DNA of 64,000 nucleotides, taken from contig NC_084835.1 in assembly GCF_033115175.1 (NCBI RefSeq), forward strand, positions 99,106,448-99,170,447, written 5' to 3'. Shown one piece after another: positions 22,228 through 33,206 of this stretch; within the stretch, counting starts at the first letter, position 1, and the number at the start of each line of letters is the position of its first letter. The notes beneath the pieces were generated by a model. The model searched no databases. It had not been told where the DNA came from and saw nothing but the letters and a program-made list of their open reading frames with translations. Made by a program: the position numbers and the translations under genes. Source of the DNA: Lepus europaeus (taxonomy: Eukaryota; Chordata; Mammalia; Lagomorpha; Leporidae).

Positions 22228-22317
22228 TTTAATTTAAAACATTTAAAATGTTTATTTGATTTATTATTTGTTTGGGAGGCAGAGATTGTGGGGAGAGGGA
22301 GAGGGAGAGGGAGAGGG

Positions 22318-22363
<46 letters not shown>

Positions 22364-22592
22364 CTCTTTCACTGGTTTACAATCCAAATGCCCAGGATCT
22401 GGGAACTCCCTCTAGAGCTCCCACATGAGTGGCAGGAACCAAAATACTTGAGACGACAACTACAGTCTCCAATGGAGTGCATTAGCACTAAGTTGGAACT
22501 GGGAGCAGACCTGGGACTTGAACCCAGTCACTCTGATAGGGGATGCAGGTGTCCCAACCCATATCTTAACCACTGCACCAAATTCCTACCCC
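22228..22592 (-). mobile_element. C-repeat SINE, group C, with expanded GA tract
   Basis: Old minus copy: tail ATTTGATTTATTATTTGTTT, purine expansion (22290-22360), body GGGACTTGAACCCAGTCACT, and head CTTAACCACTGCACCAAATT. The GA expansion makes it longer than its relatives. Confidence 0.88.
22290..22360 (+). repeat. G-quadruplex-type run followed by (GA)n
   Basis: At 22290-22320 there are six GGG-or-longer runs with 3-base AGA spacers, then (GA)n to 22360. It arises from the CT-rich 3' block of the SINE read in reverse. Confidence 0.95.
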
Positions 22593-23059
22593 TTCCCCCA
22601 CTGTAAATGCAGTACAAGTCACCAGGACAGAATGTTGTCCTTTTGGATGTCTACTGACTGCACCTGAGTTTGAAGAGGCCAGCGGCAACATCATTGCTCC
22701 ATTCAGGGATGTCTCTGAAGGCCAAGGAAGGCTCCTGCTTGCAGAAGTGTAACTCAGCTCAGCCACAATCACATGTGGGTGAAGCCAAGTTCAAGTAGAA
22801 ACAATGAGCAGAAGACGAGGTCCCAGAGGTGGATGTCTGAGTACGGATGACAGCAGACTTGGGAATAGGAGGGCTGGGGGCGGGGGAGCCTGGATGATGA
22901 CTCTGATATGGGCTTCCTGAGTCCATGGGTTGGAAGAAGAGAGGAGAGAAAAAGAGAGCTATGAGGAATTACTGGTTGAAATTGTCTGATTAGGGAAACT
23001 GGGATAGTGCCACGAGTCATGAATTGGTAAAATTCCAGTCAATAAATTCCTCTGGGTGT
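22593..23059. other. No gene seen; unclassified DNA
   Basis: Short open frames only, no recognised element. Confidence 0.45.
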
Positions 23060-23705
23060 GGGTGTTTAGAGCTCTGGTCAAGATGCCGCTTGGGGACCGG
23101 TGCCGCGGCTCACTAGGCTAATCCTCTACCTGCAGCGCCAACACCCCAGGTTCTAGTCCCGGTTAGGGTGCCAGATTTTGTCTCGGTTGCTCCTCTTCCA
23201 GTCCAGCTCTCTGCTGTGGCCCGGGAGTGCAGTGGAGGATGGCCCTAGTGCTTGGGCCCTGCACCTGCATGGGAAGCTAGGAGGAAGCACCTGGCTCCTG
23301 CCTTTGGATTGGCGCAGCGCGCCAGCCGTAACAGCCATTTGGGGGTGGACCAATGGAAGAAAGACCTTTCTCTCTGTCTCTCTCACTGTCCACTCTGCCT
23401 GTCAATAAAAAAAAATAAATAAAAAATAAAAGATGCCACTTGGGACTTCTACCTTGAAGTACCTGAATTTGAGTCCTGACTCTGCTCCCAATCCTAGATT
23501 CCTGCTATGTGTACCCTTGGAGGCCTCAGATGGTGGCTCAAGTAATTGGATTCTTGCCACCAATTCGGGAGACTCGGATTGAGTTTGTGGCTCTGAGCTT
23601 CAGACTGACCCAGCCCCAGGCTGTTGTGGCCACTTAGAGAGTGAACCAGAGGATGAAAGATCTTTCTGTCTGCCTATCTGTCTCTCTGCCTTTAAATAAA
23701 AGGAA
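23060..23705 (+). mobile_element. C-repeat SINE, group C, split by a younger SINE
   Basis: The 5' piece 23060-23094 (CTGGTCAAGATGCCGCTTGG) and the 3' piece 23445-23705 (TGAGTCCTGACTCTGCTCCC through a CTGTCTCTCTGCC block) join into one old plus copy when the insert at 23095-23429 and one duplicate are removed. Confidence 0.88.
23095..23429 (+). mobile_element. C-repeat SINE, group A, inserted in an older SINE
   Basis: Full-length young copy with a 15-bp duplication, one mismatch: AAGATGCCGCTTGGG (23080-23094) and AAGATGCCACTTGGG (23430-23444). Head GGCTCACTAGGCTAATCC. The tail has interspersed T (AAAATAAATAAAAAAT). Confidence 0.95.
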
Positions 23706-24471
23706 AGTAAGTGAACACAAGTTTAAAAAGGAGGAAATTCTCTGATCAGAGTTAGAGTGCTTTTTGAAATGGAGGCTGGAAGTACAGTGAGTTTGAAAGG
23801 GAGGAACTACCCCAAGGGTTTAGGCTAGAGCAAGAATCACAAAGCTGCAGGGACGTGATAATTGGTAGGCTTTGGGAAATGCATTATGGCTTAAACTCAT
23901 ATCAAGCTTCCTTAATGAAATATGAGAATGTGTGCGTGTAACTTATAAAATCCATATCAGTACACTCAGGATTCCATCACTGTCGTAAGAGGATGTGTGC
24001 ACTGGAATGGCCTTGCCCACCCTGCAAGGGGAAAGTGAGGGAATCTTATGTGAATTTAAGGGCAAGGTTCTTAGGGGAGGAATGCATGCATTTTAATGAA
24101 CAAAAATTTCAACAAACTATATTTGCCAGGCGTCCAGCACTGTGAAATATGCTAGGAATTAGCAGGTCCCTTCTTTCTAATGATGTTGCCTCAGAGTGTC
24201 ATAGCAACCATGTGTTAGGATAACCAAGGGGAGGGAGCTGAAGGAACACATGTCTCAGACTGGATAATATCCAGATTGATTAGGGATGATTAACAAGGTA
24301 TTTTTCTTGGCATATTGTTGCATTTATGGAAAATTATTTCCAGTGATATATATCAGTCATATAAAAGTCATATAAAGGATAAAACCTATGTACCTACTAC
24401 TCAAATTAAGAAACAAATAATAATAATAAAAATAACAGATGAGGTCCCTGGTGTGAGACATCTCTAAGTTT
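23706..24471. other. No gene seen; mostly unique DNA
   Basis: Unclassified. A faint relic of the 'ttgccaggc..ccagcactgtg' type occurs at 24120-24150. No coding signal. Confidence 0.45.
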
Positions 24472-24483
24472 TCCCTTGTCTTT

Positions 24484-24827
24484 TTTTTTTTTTTTTTGAC
24501 AGGCAGAGTGGACAGTGAGAGAGAGAGAGACAGAGAGAAAGGTCTTCCTTTACTGTTGGTTCACCCTCCAATGGCCGCTGTGGCCGGCACGCTGCGGCTG
24601 GCGCATGGCGCTGATCCAAAGCCAGGAGCCAGGTGCTTCCTCCTGGTCTCCCATGCGGATGCAGGGCCCAAGCACTTGGGCCATCCTCCACTGCCCTCCC
24701 AGGCCACAGCAGAGAGCTGGACTGGAAGAGGAGCAACCAGGACAGAATCCGGCACCCCAACCGGGACTAGAACCTGCGGTGCTGGCGCTGCAGGTGGAGG
24801 ATTAGCCTATTGAGCCGCGGCGCCGGC
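24484..24827 (-). mobile_element. C-repeat SINE, group A
   Basis: Young full-length minus copy with a 15-base pure tail run and an exact duplication TCCCTTGTCTTT (24472-24483 and 24828-24839). Confidence 0.95.
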
Positions 24828-24867
24828 TCCCTTGTCTTTAAAATGCTAGGTGTGGCCTGACCTTTTT

Positions 24868-25195
24868 TTTTTTAAGATTTATTTATTTATTTGAAAGTCA
24901 GAGCTACACAGAGAGGAGAAGAGGCAGAGAGAGAGAAAGGTATTCCATCTGGTTCACTCCCCAGTTGGCCGCAATGTTCAGAGCTGTGCCGATCCATATC
25001 CAGGAGCCAGGAGCTTCCTTTAGGTCTTCCTGTGTGGGTGCAGGGGTCCAAGGACTTGGGCCATCTTCTACTGCTTTCCCAGTCCATAGCAGAGAGCTGG
25101 ATTGGAATTGGAGCAGCTGGGACTAGAACTGGCACCCAATGGCATGCTGGCACTGCAGACAGTGGCTTTACCTGTTATGCCACAGTGCTGGCCCC
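24868..25195 (-). mobile_element. C-repeat SINE, group B
   Basis: Complete minus copy. Flanks share TGGCCTGAC (24853-24861 and 25196-25204). It lies only about 25 bases from the group A copy above. Confidence 0.94.
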
Positions 25196-25209
25196 TGGCC
25201 TGACTTTTT

Positions 25210-26087
25210 ATGAGACCTTAACATTTGTTGGTCCCTGGATGAATTAGGACTGTATTGGGTGAGACAGCTGTGCAATAAGGATGGCTAGTTCCATGAATAT
25301 CTAACTGGAGACACCTCTCCCTTTTAAAACAGGATTTTGCTCTTGTAGCTCATACATTCAAGGCCAGGAAACCTTCTGCCCAATGCCCAAGCTTCAGACT
25401 TGATTTGTCTGAGAGGCTGAGGGCTTGGAATAATCCAGGGCAGAAATGAAAGGGTAAGCGAGCACTTAGTCACCCCATAATCAGGTCTAAGCTGCTTATC
25501 TATGTTAGAAAATTGGAACTTTTAAAAGGAACAATTGTCTCTCTTTGAAGAAACTGTCAGTGGAAAAGCTTTTAAAAATAATTTCCTTGCGGAATGCATA
25601 ATGCTCTTATGAAGAACCCTCTGACACTGCTGTTTAAGCAGCCTCTTCCATTCGTATGAGCTCTGGAATATGAAACATTTCTTGTGCAGACTCAGAAAAT
25701 AGCATGCTTATCACACTGTGCCTGTCAGCTGTCTTGTGGGTGCCAGCCCTGGGACGCTGGGGCTGTGGGCGAGGCGAGTTTATGTGATGATCAAGGCCTT
25801 TAGAAGTCCTAGTGTGTTAAAAAGGAGTGCAGGGGTTAGTGGGATCCTTCTACTCAGCAGTCTGCCTGCCTTATATGCCCAGAGCTCTGGCGGGATGATG
25901 GTTCTCTTACGTCTTCTTGGCCACTCAGAGTGCGCCTTGAAGGGCCCATGGAGGCCAGCAATGCTCCTGGATCACATGGCCATCCATTTTGGGCCATGGC
26001 AATCTGTAGCAGGGGTGAGGTCACGTGGTTCCAGTAGGTTTGATAATTGGGCTGAATTCCACAAAGCTATGGCGAAAGTAAAAGCAG
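25210..26087. other. No gene supported; unique-looking DNA with a 127-codon open frame
   Basis: No repeat recognised. The plus-strand frame at 25718-26101 (127 codons) has no recognisable domain and its end runs into the MIR relic, so I treat it as chance. The block 25530-25720 has motifs such as GGAATGCATAATGCTC and GGAATATGAAA that would fit regulatory DNA, without proof. Confidence 0.4.
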
Positions 26088-26285
26088 CCTACTGTTATTG
26101 AGCACTAACAATTTAAGCACATAAAATGTATTGAACCTTTTATTTTGTGAGCACATTATCATATTGATTTTTACACCAAACCCTATTAGATGGATTTTAT
26201 TATTCCCCATTTTAGAAATTAAGAGGAGGTTAAATAACTTGCCTAGAGCCACACATCCTATGAGGGCTGGGGTTTGAACATAGAT
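26088..26285 (-). mobile_element. MIR SINE relic
   Basis: Good antisense MIR order: TTATTGAGCACTAACAAT, GATTTTATTATTCCCCATTT, TAAATAACTTGCCTAGAGCC, then GGGGTTTGAACATAGATC. One of the clearest MIR copies here. Confidence 0.8.
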
Positions 26286-26446
26286 CGGTCAACTTTGCTT
26301 CGAATTCTATGTTCTTTTCCCCTTGATAATGATTCCCTATTTAGTGCATTAGAATGCTACATGTGATTTAAAAATCAGATACCTAGTCATGGTCTCCTTG
26401 GAATTCTGACTGTGTAGGCTAAGGTGGGGATGTATTTCAATGTGAA

Positions 26447-26545
26447 TTATTTATTGAAAGGCTTATTTATTTGGAAGGCAGAGTGACAGAGAGAGAAGAC
26501 AAAGACCTTCCAAACACTAGTTCACTCCCCAAGTGGCTGTAATAG
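26447..26545 (-). mobile_element. C-repeat SINE, 3' part only
   Basis: Tail and CT/GA-rich block (TTATTTATTTGGAAGGCAGA, then GTTCACTCCCCAAGTGGC). The rest of the element is missing. Confidence 0.75.
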
Positions 26546-27039
26546 TGACTCTAATGGTCAAGACATCTTCTGGGTATCTGTATCAATCCTTGCAGGAGCT
26601 GAGCAAGTGTCACAGAAAGTAGGAGTTGACTCAGATGGATGACTTCCTAGTCTAGAAGACGCCTGAGGGGTGGACTTCAGCTTCCCCAGTAGTTTGGGTT
26701 CCGTGGTGGTGTTGGTACAAGTGTGTGCTCACGCTTGGTCCCCCCAGGCCCAGGTATTTTCTAGAACTTCTTTGCCATCTATCTAGTCACAAGCTACTGG
26801 AGGTGTCTATGAGATCAGCATCCCTCTGGCCTTACTGTACCCCATTTATCTCAGCTTCAAATCCATGTCTTATATAACTGACTGGAATTGAACTGATTTG
26901 GGCAGGATACATGACCCCAGCTCTTGGTGATATTCTTCCAAAAGTGCACACTTCAATCCTGTTGCGGGAGCGAGGGTGTGCTGGAATAGCGGGGCCATTT
27001 CTACCTCAGAACGAGGCCTACAAAAAAAGTACAAATCCA
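26546..27039. other. No gene seen; unclassified DNA
   Basis: No recognised repeat and no convincing frame. Confidence 0.45.
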
Positions 27040-27095
27040 CTCTTCAGGCCTGGCATAAAATAAATTCTCGATGGATACCAGTTGAATGATCTATC
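27040..27095 (+). mobile_element. L2 LINE 3' terminus
   Basis: CCTGGCATAAAATAAATTCT with 'GGATACCAGTTGAATGA' parallels the L2 terminal 'cctggcacatagtaggtgctcaataaatatttgttgaatga'. Confidence 0.55.
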
Positions 27096-28000
27096 CTTGA
27101 GAGATAATTCTAGCAGGTCATAGGATCTACCAGCCCTCATCCCAAGCAGGTGGGAAAAGTTCTATTGGTAGGGGTCCTTCCCTTATTCTCTCCTCTGTTT
27201 CACAGCACTAGCCCTTATATTCTTCCTCAGTGCTGATATTGATAGTGAACTCTCCTGGATTGGGTTGGGGGTGGTAGTAGTGGTGGTGAGAGGGTATGGA
27301 AGGGAGGAGTTGCTCTCAGAGAGCATCCATACACTAATTAATCTGGGGATGTGAGATTGCATAACAGAATTCGGAAAACTCTCCTCAACTTGACACAGTT
27401 ATATTCTGCTAAGTTTGCCCTCTATGTAGAAGATAGGGTTGCAAAGCCACCTGTTGAGAAGATCTGGGAGACTTAGAAACCTTCTAGTCAATGCTGTCTG
27501 ATGTGTACCTAATTTCCACAGGACCTTGGGGTCAAAAGATTCGTCAGTGAGTCCAAGATAAAATGTTCATGTTTACTGTGTTCTCTTAGGGAGGTTCACA
27601 TTTGCGTGCAGAGAGTGCATGACTCTAACAAAAGCGTTTTAGGAAGGGATGGCAGACAGTGTAGCTGGCAAGAAATCATTATGAAACGAAGCACGTGATG
27701 GAGCTGTTCAGATCAGAGACCTTAGGAGATTTAGTTTGTAACTTATTCCTCATAGAACCTGGGACAAATACCTGGGACTCTGGGTACAGTTATGCATTTC
27801 CAGAGTCTCCTGGTGAGGTTGGGTGTATTGAATCTGAGTTGAGTCTGTGGATCCTGACTAGAATGGTCACCTCAGCAGCTGTCTGTTGTGTGGGTGATTC
27901 CTTGATGCCCGCTGTCTCCTCCTCAAAGTGCTTCTTCAGATGCTGTGGCACCCTAGTTGCTACCTTTGAGACCATTCAAACAATTTCCAGTGCACTAGAA
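27096..28000. other. No gene supported; unclassified DNA
   Basis: Contains a G-rich stretch near 27259-27300 and a 131-codon plus frame (27695-28090) that runs into the MER20 relic. No protein family recognised, so treated as chance. Confidence 0.4.
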
Positions 28001-28128
28001 CAATGGTTCTCAATTGGGGCTGATTTTCCTCCCTGCTACCCCACAAAAGGAACATTTGGCAATGTTGGGGGATATTTTTGGTTGTCGTAACTGAAGAGTT
28101 CAAAAGCATTAAACTTGAGAAATACTGT
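28001..28128 (+). mobile_element. MER20 DNA transposon relic, internally deleted
   Basis: CAATGGTTCTCAATTGGGGC, GGAACATTTGGCAATGTTGG and TATTTTTGGTTGTCGTAACT follow the MER20 (hAT-Charlie) consensus as remembered. The right terminus survives as CTTGAGAAATACTG. About 90 bases of the middle are missing. Confidence 0.75.
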
Positions 28129-28249
28129 ACAGCAGAAACCTGTTGGGACATAAGCATACATTTCTTGGACTTGGGTGGTGGGGACAGGTTGGGGTTGGTG
28201 TAGGCCTCTGCTTTCTCAAAGACCACAGGAGCAATTTTGAACTCCAGCT

Positions 28250-28645
28250 GTGTTGTGGTTGGATAACAGTCTGGGAGTCCCCCAAAGTCCCTTGTGTTGA
28301 AAGCTTGGTACTCATAATCTTATATTAATGGTTAATGAACTAATGTTAATGGTCAAATGGATTAAAGAAGGAGAAAATGTAATTATGATGTCTAGGAGGC
28401 GGGCCCAGTAGAAGGTCTTTAGGTCCTTGGGGGTGTTTGAAGTTACTTCTTGCAAGAGGGTTGGTTTTACAAGCCAAATTCAGCTTAACTTCTCTCTCTG
28501 CTTCCTAGCTTGCTGATTTTCTCTATCAGCAGGGATTCTACCACTCTTATCAGAGGATAGGCTGATAAGGCTGCCTTTTTTTTTTTTTAATTTGAAATTC
28601 CAAAACCAAGAGCCAAAAGAAACCTCTTTCTTGAAGAGACTAAGG
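28250..28645 (+). mobile_element. MaLR-like LTR
   Basis: Same family type as 18390: TGTGTTGAAAGCTTGGTACT, 'TTAATGGTTAATGAACTAAT', 'GGTCTTTAGGTCCTTGGGGG', a CTTCTCTCTCTGCTTCC block, and 'AAGAGCCAAAAGAAACCTCT' near the end. A T-run at 28577-28588 interrupts it. Confidence 0.6.
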
Positions 28646-28724
28646 CTCTATGCACATTGACTTTTCCCAGGGTGATGGCAGGAGGTGAGCAGACTGGAAA
28701 CAGCCATGAGGAAAATCTTTGCCA

Positions 28725-29165
28725 CTTGTTACAGGTTGAATTGTGTCCCCCAAAAGATATGTTGAAGTCCCCACCTCCAGTAACCTGAGAATGTGATCTC
28801 ATATAGAAATAGGGTCATTGCAGGTGCAATTAGTTAAGATGAGGTTTTTCTGGTGTGGGGTGGGCCCTTAATCCACTATGACTGGTGTTCTTATTAGAAA
28901 GAATGTCATGTAAAGAACAGAGGCAAGCAGGGAGACGATGGCCATGTGATGACAGAGGCAAAGACTGGAGTGAGGCATCTGTGAGCTAAGGAATGCTGAA
29001 GATTGCTGGCAAACAATAGAAGTCCCAAGAGGCAAGGATGGCTTCTCTTCTGCGGGTGTCAGAGGGAGGGACTATGGCCTTGCCAACACCTTGATTTTGG
29101 ACTTGTGCCTTCGGAGCTGTGAGACAATATATTTGGGGTTTTAAGCTGACTAGTTAGATGCTTTG
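28725..29165 (+). mobile_element. MLT1-like (MaLR) LTR, near full length
   Basis: Strong match in order to a common MLT1-type LTR: GTTGAATTGTGTCCCCCAAA, 'TTGAAGTCCCCACCTCCAGT', 'GGGCCCTTAATCCACTATGA', 'TGCCAACACCTTGATTTTGG', 'GAGCTGTGAGACAATATATT', ending GTAATGGCAGCCCGAGGAAG. Old and non-coding. Confidence 0.75.
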
Positions 29166-29199
29166 TAATGGCAGCCCGAGGAAGCTAACTTACCACTTA

Positions 29200-29465
29200 T
29201 CCCCAAGGCTGACTCCACTTCCGGCTCCTCCAGCAAGCCTTTCCAGCCCCACTGGTCACACTGACCTCCTCTGACTTCCTCCTCATCACTCCAACTAGCA
29301 CAATAATGCATAATTTCATCTTGTAATTCCAATCTGTTTATGGTTTCCCTCAATTTTGTTCAAGAACTGTCTTAACCAGAGGTATACACGCCTGACCTCC
29401 CTGGATTTCCCACCTTGCCTGAGGCAGTGCTCAGCATCTACTAGCTCCTTGCTCTCTGCTTGCAC
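29200..29465 (+). mobile_element. L2 LINE fragment
   Basis: CTCCTCCAGCAAGCCTTTCC followed by CACTGACCTCC and 'TCCAACTAGCACAATAATG' parallels L2 ('cctccaggaagccttccctga...'). Confidence 0.6.
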
Positions 29466-30394
29466 ACCCCTTGCCGCAGTTATGTAATGGTTTCAGCTCG
29501 ATTCCCCCCTCTAGGTCACTGGCAATGGTCTTTTCTGGGGCACCACTGTCCTGCTGGTGTTTGAACACTGATGGCTTCTCTTGACTCATTATGCAAAACT
29601 ATAAAGTGCCATAGTCCAAAAAGTCACAATGTATTTTTTAACCATGAGAACAATTAACATGCAGGAGTGTTCAACTCTTTAAGGAAACCCTCAATACCTA
29701 AGTACACATACAATAGATTAAATGGTATAGGTGGAAAGAAGCAATCTTTTATTAACACAAGGAATTTTTTCTAATTTTTGATAGACTTGTTGCCTAGTGG
29801 ATCTTTTTCTTTCTTTTAAACTATTAATTTAAACTACATTTATTTAAACTATTTATTATTACTACTAGTTTATTTATTTAAACTATAACATCAGAAATAA
29901 CAACAAATGGATTTCCACAGCCTTCTAGTGTATAACATGAAGTTTCCTTGTATTGAGAGTGAGAAAAACTTGGATAAACAAGGAGGTAGCACCGTATGTT
30001 CATTTGTATTCTGCAAGTCTTTGCTCATAATGTCTTTGGAAGTTACTCTAAGATGCTGACACAGAGAGGGAACTTCCTCAGGTCAATTGCCCAGAGAATT
30101 TACAAGTTAGTTAAATAGAAGACTTGATGTTGAGCTTCAGGCCTCTTTCCACAACATCACAGGCTGATATCCCATGACACACCTCCCACTGTATCAGCAT
30201 GATGGACAGAACAAGGAACCTTGGTGAAAATGTCAAGGAGAAGCAGGTCTGCATTTAGACAATGGTAGAACTGAATTATTGGCAAGACTGTGTTGAGAAG
30301 GTCATTAAATTGATTGTGTTGGCCAGCTCCATTAACAGAGCAGTTTCTGGATGCTCCATTGATGGGTGGTTTGATTTTTAATGCTCTCTGCACT
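29466..30394. other. No gene seen; AT-rich unclassified DNA
   Basis: No recognisable element apart from TTTATTTAAACTATT-type repeats at 29820-29885, a small low-complexity patch. Confidence 0.45.
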
Positions 30395-30475
30395 TGCCTA
30401 ATTCTTCACTGTATTCATCTCCCCCAGCCCAATGCCTGACACAGAGTAGGCACATCACAACTTATATTGAGTTAA
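30395..30475 (+). mobile_element. L2 LINE 3' terminus
   Basis: The order CACTGTATTCATCTCCCCCA, 'CAATGCCTGACACAGAGTAG', 'GCACATCACAACTTATATTG' follows the L2 3' end. Confidence 0.6.
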
Positions 30476-32498
30476 TTTACTACCTTTTTTTTTTTTTTTA
30501 TAGTGGAGATAGATGTCTTGTCCCTTACCCTGTATTTGCAACCAAACTAAATTCATCTTGAAGAAAAATCCAGGTGAAAAGAGGTGTCATTGGACAGAAG
30601 AAAGGCAGAGAAAAGTGTTGTGAACACACCTCCTGGTGTGTGTGTGTGTGTGCGCACGCGCAGTGATAGGAAGAGGGAGGGAACTAGAATTGGCTCCATG
30701 CTATTTGACCCCCATTGTGGAGTGATAGCCTCCCTGGACTGGATAGCATAGCACTGGTGGGGGAAAGAAATCATCTTTGGACTGGTGGGTGGACAGACAG
30801 AGGGTGGTGTGTTCTGAAGCAGCTTGTGGGAGATGGGAGAAAAGAACACCAGCTGGGACATGAAGCAGTCCAGGAACCAAGACCGCATGCTTAAAGGCAG
30901 GGAAATTGGCAAGTAAGAAATGGGCACATGTTGAAGAAACACAGGGACACAGATGCACTGAGAGGTGCAAGACAGTGGGGCTGGCCACCTCCATCACTTC
31001 TGATTTCAAAGAACCCGAAGCTAGCACACTTTTATTTGTCTGAAGAGATGGTACAACATAGTCTGAGGTCGTATCCTGATTTCCTTGACTGTCTAGACTC
31101 ACATAGGTCATCATTCTTTCAACTTCATGAAATTTTAGAGAAAACCATTGTTTGAACCTCAAAGATATATAAACGAGGAACACAGAAGATTCTATGTGAG
31201 GAGAACTTTCTGGCTAGAGTTTTTTCCCCAGGGACTCTGAGCTTCGTGTTCACTTGGTCTAGAGACATGGAAATCACAAAAGTAGCAAGAGATGGAACCA
31301 GCACTCAGAACTGGATCTTCCTGGTGGAAACTACATGAGTTTTCCAATATAGCAGTGATCTTACCACAGCCGTGGCAGGTGTCTTGGGGTTCAAGGTGAA
31401 CATGTAAACCATTGTTGCTGTGGGTCTGTTTTATGCATGCATTGGGCATACTTCTTTTTCTCTCCTATGCCTACTTCATTCATAGCCTGTCTTTGTCTGT
31501 GACTTCTCAAAAGATTTATCCTCCCCCAGGTCAGCACTTAACTACCTACTATTTTCTTCCTCTCCTGGGAATAAAAGGGTGAGGATGGGAGACAGGACAG
31601 GAAACCTCTTCTTTTGATACGTTTGAGCAGACAGGACTTCTTCATTCATGCTGTGCCATTGGTTCTAGTTCCTGGTGATTCAGACAGACTCCAGCATCAT
31701 GTTCTAGCTCTGCCTTAATCTTGATGAGACCTTGGCCTCAGGATCATCATTTACACTACAAAGCGGCTAAAATACTGTTATTGATATCACAGGTTTCTGT
31801 AAAACATTATTCAATAATAATGCAAAGCAAAGGGCTTCTATCAGGGACTGAACAATGAAATCACCTGTTATTTTGATTGTTACACGTTTCTTTTCCAAAA
31901 TGATTGAAGCTGTCAGGTTGACCCAGCTTCCAAATGTTCTTATGTTGATCTAAAGCTATACTTCATAACAAGGTAGAGAATAAATCTAAAATTTCTGTGT
32001 ACTCTCACGGACAGTTCTGAGCCACAAGGGCTTCTTCTGTACAGAGGCTGTGATTTTAGAAGGATAAGCCTGATGTGCAATGTGGCTTATCAGTGACTCT
32101 GACAAGTCACATTGGATTCTGAAAGATGGATTTCAAGCTTACAAAAAAATGATCAATTCAGGGATTTTGAGAAAAAGTATTACTGTCTTAGTTTCTGAGT
32201 GCCAAGAAAGACGATCAAAAGTGATTTTCAATATGAATAGGAATTTCCGTAGTTCATTTGGGGAAAGGGTTTTATCTTTTCTTGTATATTGATGTCATTT
32301 TAAGATGAACTTATTAACTTTTACTTTTCAGTCTGATGTCACATATTCTGACTTTATTGCTTTGATTTAATATTCTCTCTTAAGCATGTTTCCAATGAGA
32401 AATTACAGAAGAATTATTGCTGGGGTGGAGATTTTAAGACTTCCAAAATGTGAGCACGAAAGAGGTAGAGAAAAAAGGGCTTTTTAAAATTTTTTCTA
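30476..32498. other. 2 kb without gene or clear repeat
   Basis: The largest clean gap in the middle of the window. Overlapping minus-strand frames of 129 and 160 codons (30553-30942, 30701-31183) show no domain. The upstream end holds an alternating purine-pyrimidine tract at 30636-30662. No splice-bounded exon stood out. Confidence 0.4.
30636..30662 (+). repeat. Alternating purine-pyrimidine tract (GT)n-(GC)n
   Basis: Unbroken R-Y alternation of 27 bases: eight GT units, then GCGCACGCGCA. A classic Z-DNA-prone composition. Confidence 0.9.
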
Positions 32499-32510
32499 AA
32501 GTTTTCAAGT

Positions 32511-32850
32511 GTTTTTTTTTCGACAGGCAGAGTGGACAGTGAGAGAAAGAGAGACAGAGAGAAAGATCTTCCTTTTCCGTTGGTTCACCCCTCCAGTGGC
32601 CACTGTGGCCAGCGCGCTGCAGCTGGCGCACTGTGCTGATCCGAAGCCAGGAGCCAGGTGCTTCTCCTGGTCTCCCATGCGGTGCAGGGCCCAAGCACCT
32701 GGGCTATCCTCCACTGCACTCCCGGGCTACAGCAGAGAGCTGGACTGGAAGAGGAGCAACTGGGACGGAATCCGGCACCCCGACCGGGACTAGAACCTGG
32801 GGTGCCGGTGCCACAGGCAGAGGATTAGCCTATTGAGCCACGGCACTGGC
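32511..32850 (-). mobile_element. C-repeat SINE, group A
   Basis: Young full-length minus copy with an exact duplication AAGTTTTCAAGT (32499-32510 and 32851-32862). Confidence 0.95.
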
Positions 32851-32865
32851 AAGTTTTCAAGTTTT

Positions 32866-33190
32866 GTGGGCTGACATTATGGGGTAGTGGGTAAAGCTAT
32901 TGCCTGTGATGCCAGCATCCCCTATGGGTGATGGTTCATCTCCTGGCTACTTTACTTCTGATCCAGCTCCTTGCTAATGGCCTGGGAAAAGCAGTGGAAT
33001 ATGACCCAAGTGTCTGGGCCTCTGTCACACAAATGAGATACTGGGATGCAGCTCCTGGCTCCTGACTTCAGCCTGGTCCAGTCCTGGATATTGTGACCAT
33101 CTGGGGAATGAACCAGCAAATGGAAGATCTCTCTCTGTCTCCCTCTCTGTATAACTTTGCCTTTCAAATAAATAAACAAATCTTTAAAGA
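32866..33190 (+). mobile_element. C-repeat SINE, group B
   Basis: Complete plus copy starting GGGCTGACATTATGGGGTAG and ending TTTCAAATAAATAAACAAAT. Directly after the group A copy and in opposite orientation. Confidence 0.92.
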
Positions 33191-33206
33191 AAAAGAGTTT
33201 TTGAAT

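Noticed and set aside
25718..26101. 127-codon plus-strand open frame
   Set aside because: Ends inside the MIR relic and shows no domain. Retained only as a note.
27695..28090. 131-codon plus-strand open frame
   Set aside because: Its last third is the MER20 relic; no domain elsewhere.
30701..31183. 160-codon minus-strand open frame, overlapping a 129-codon frame
   Set aside because: No recognisable domain. Two overlapping frames in the same place suggest local base composition, not coding. Chance frames of this size are expected in 64 kb read in six frames.
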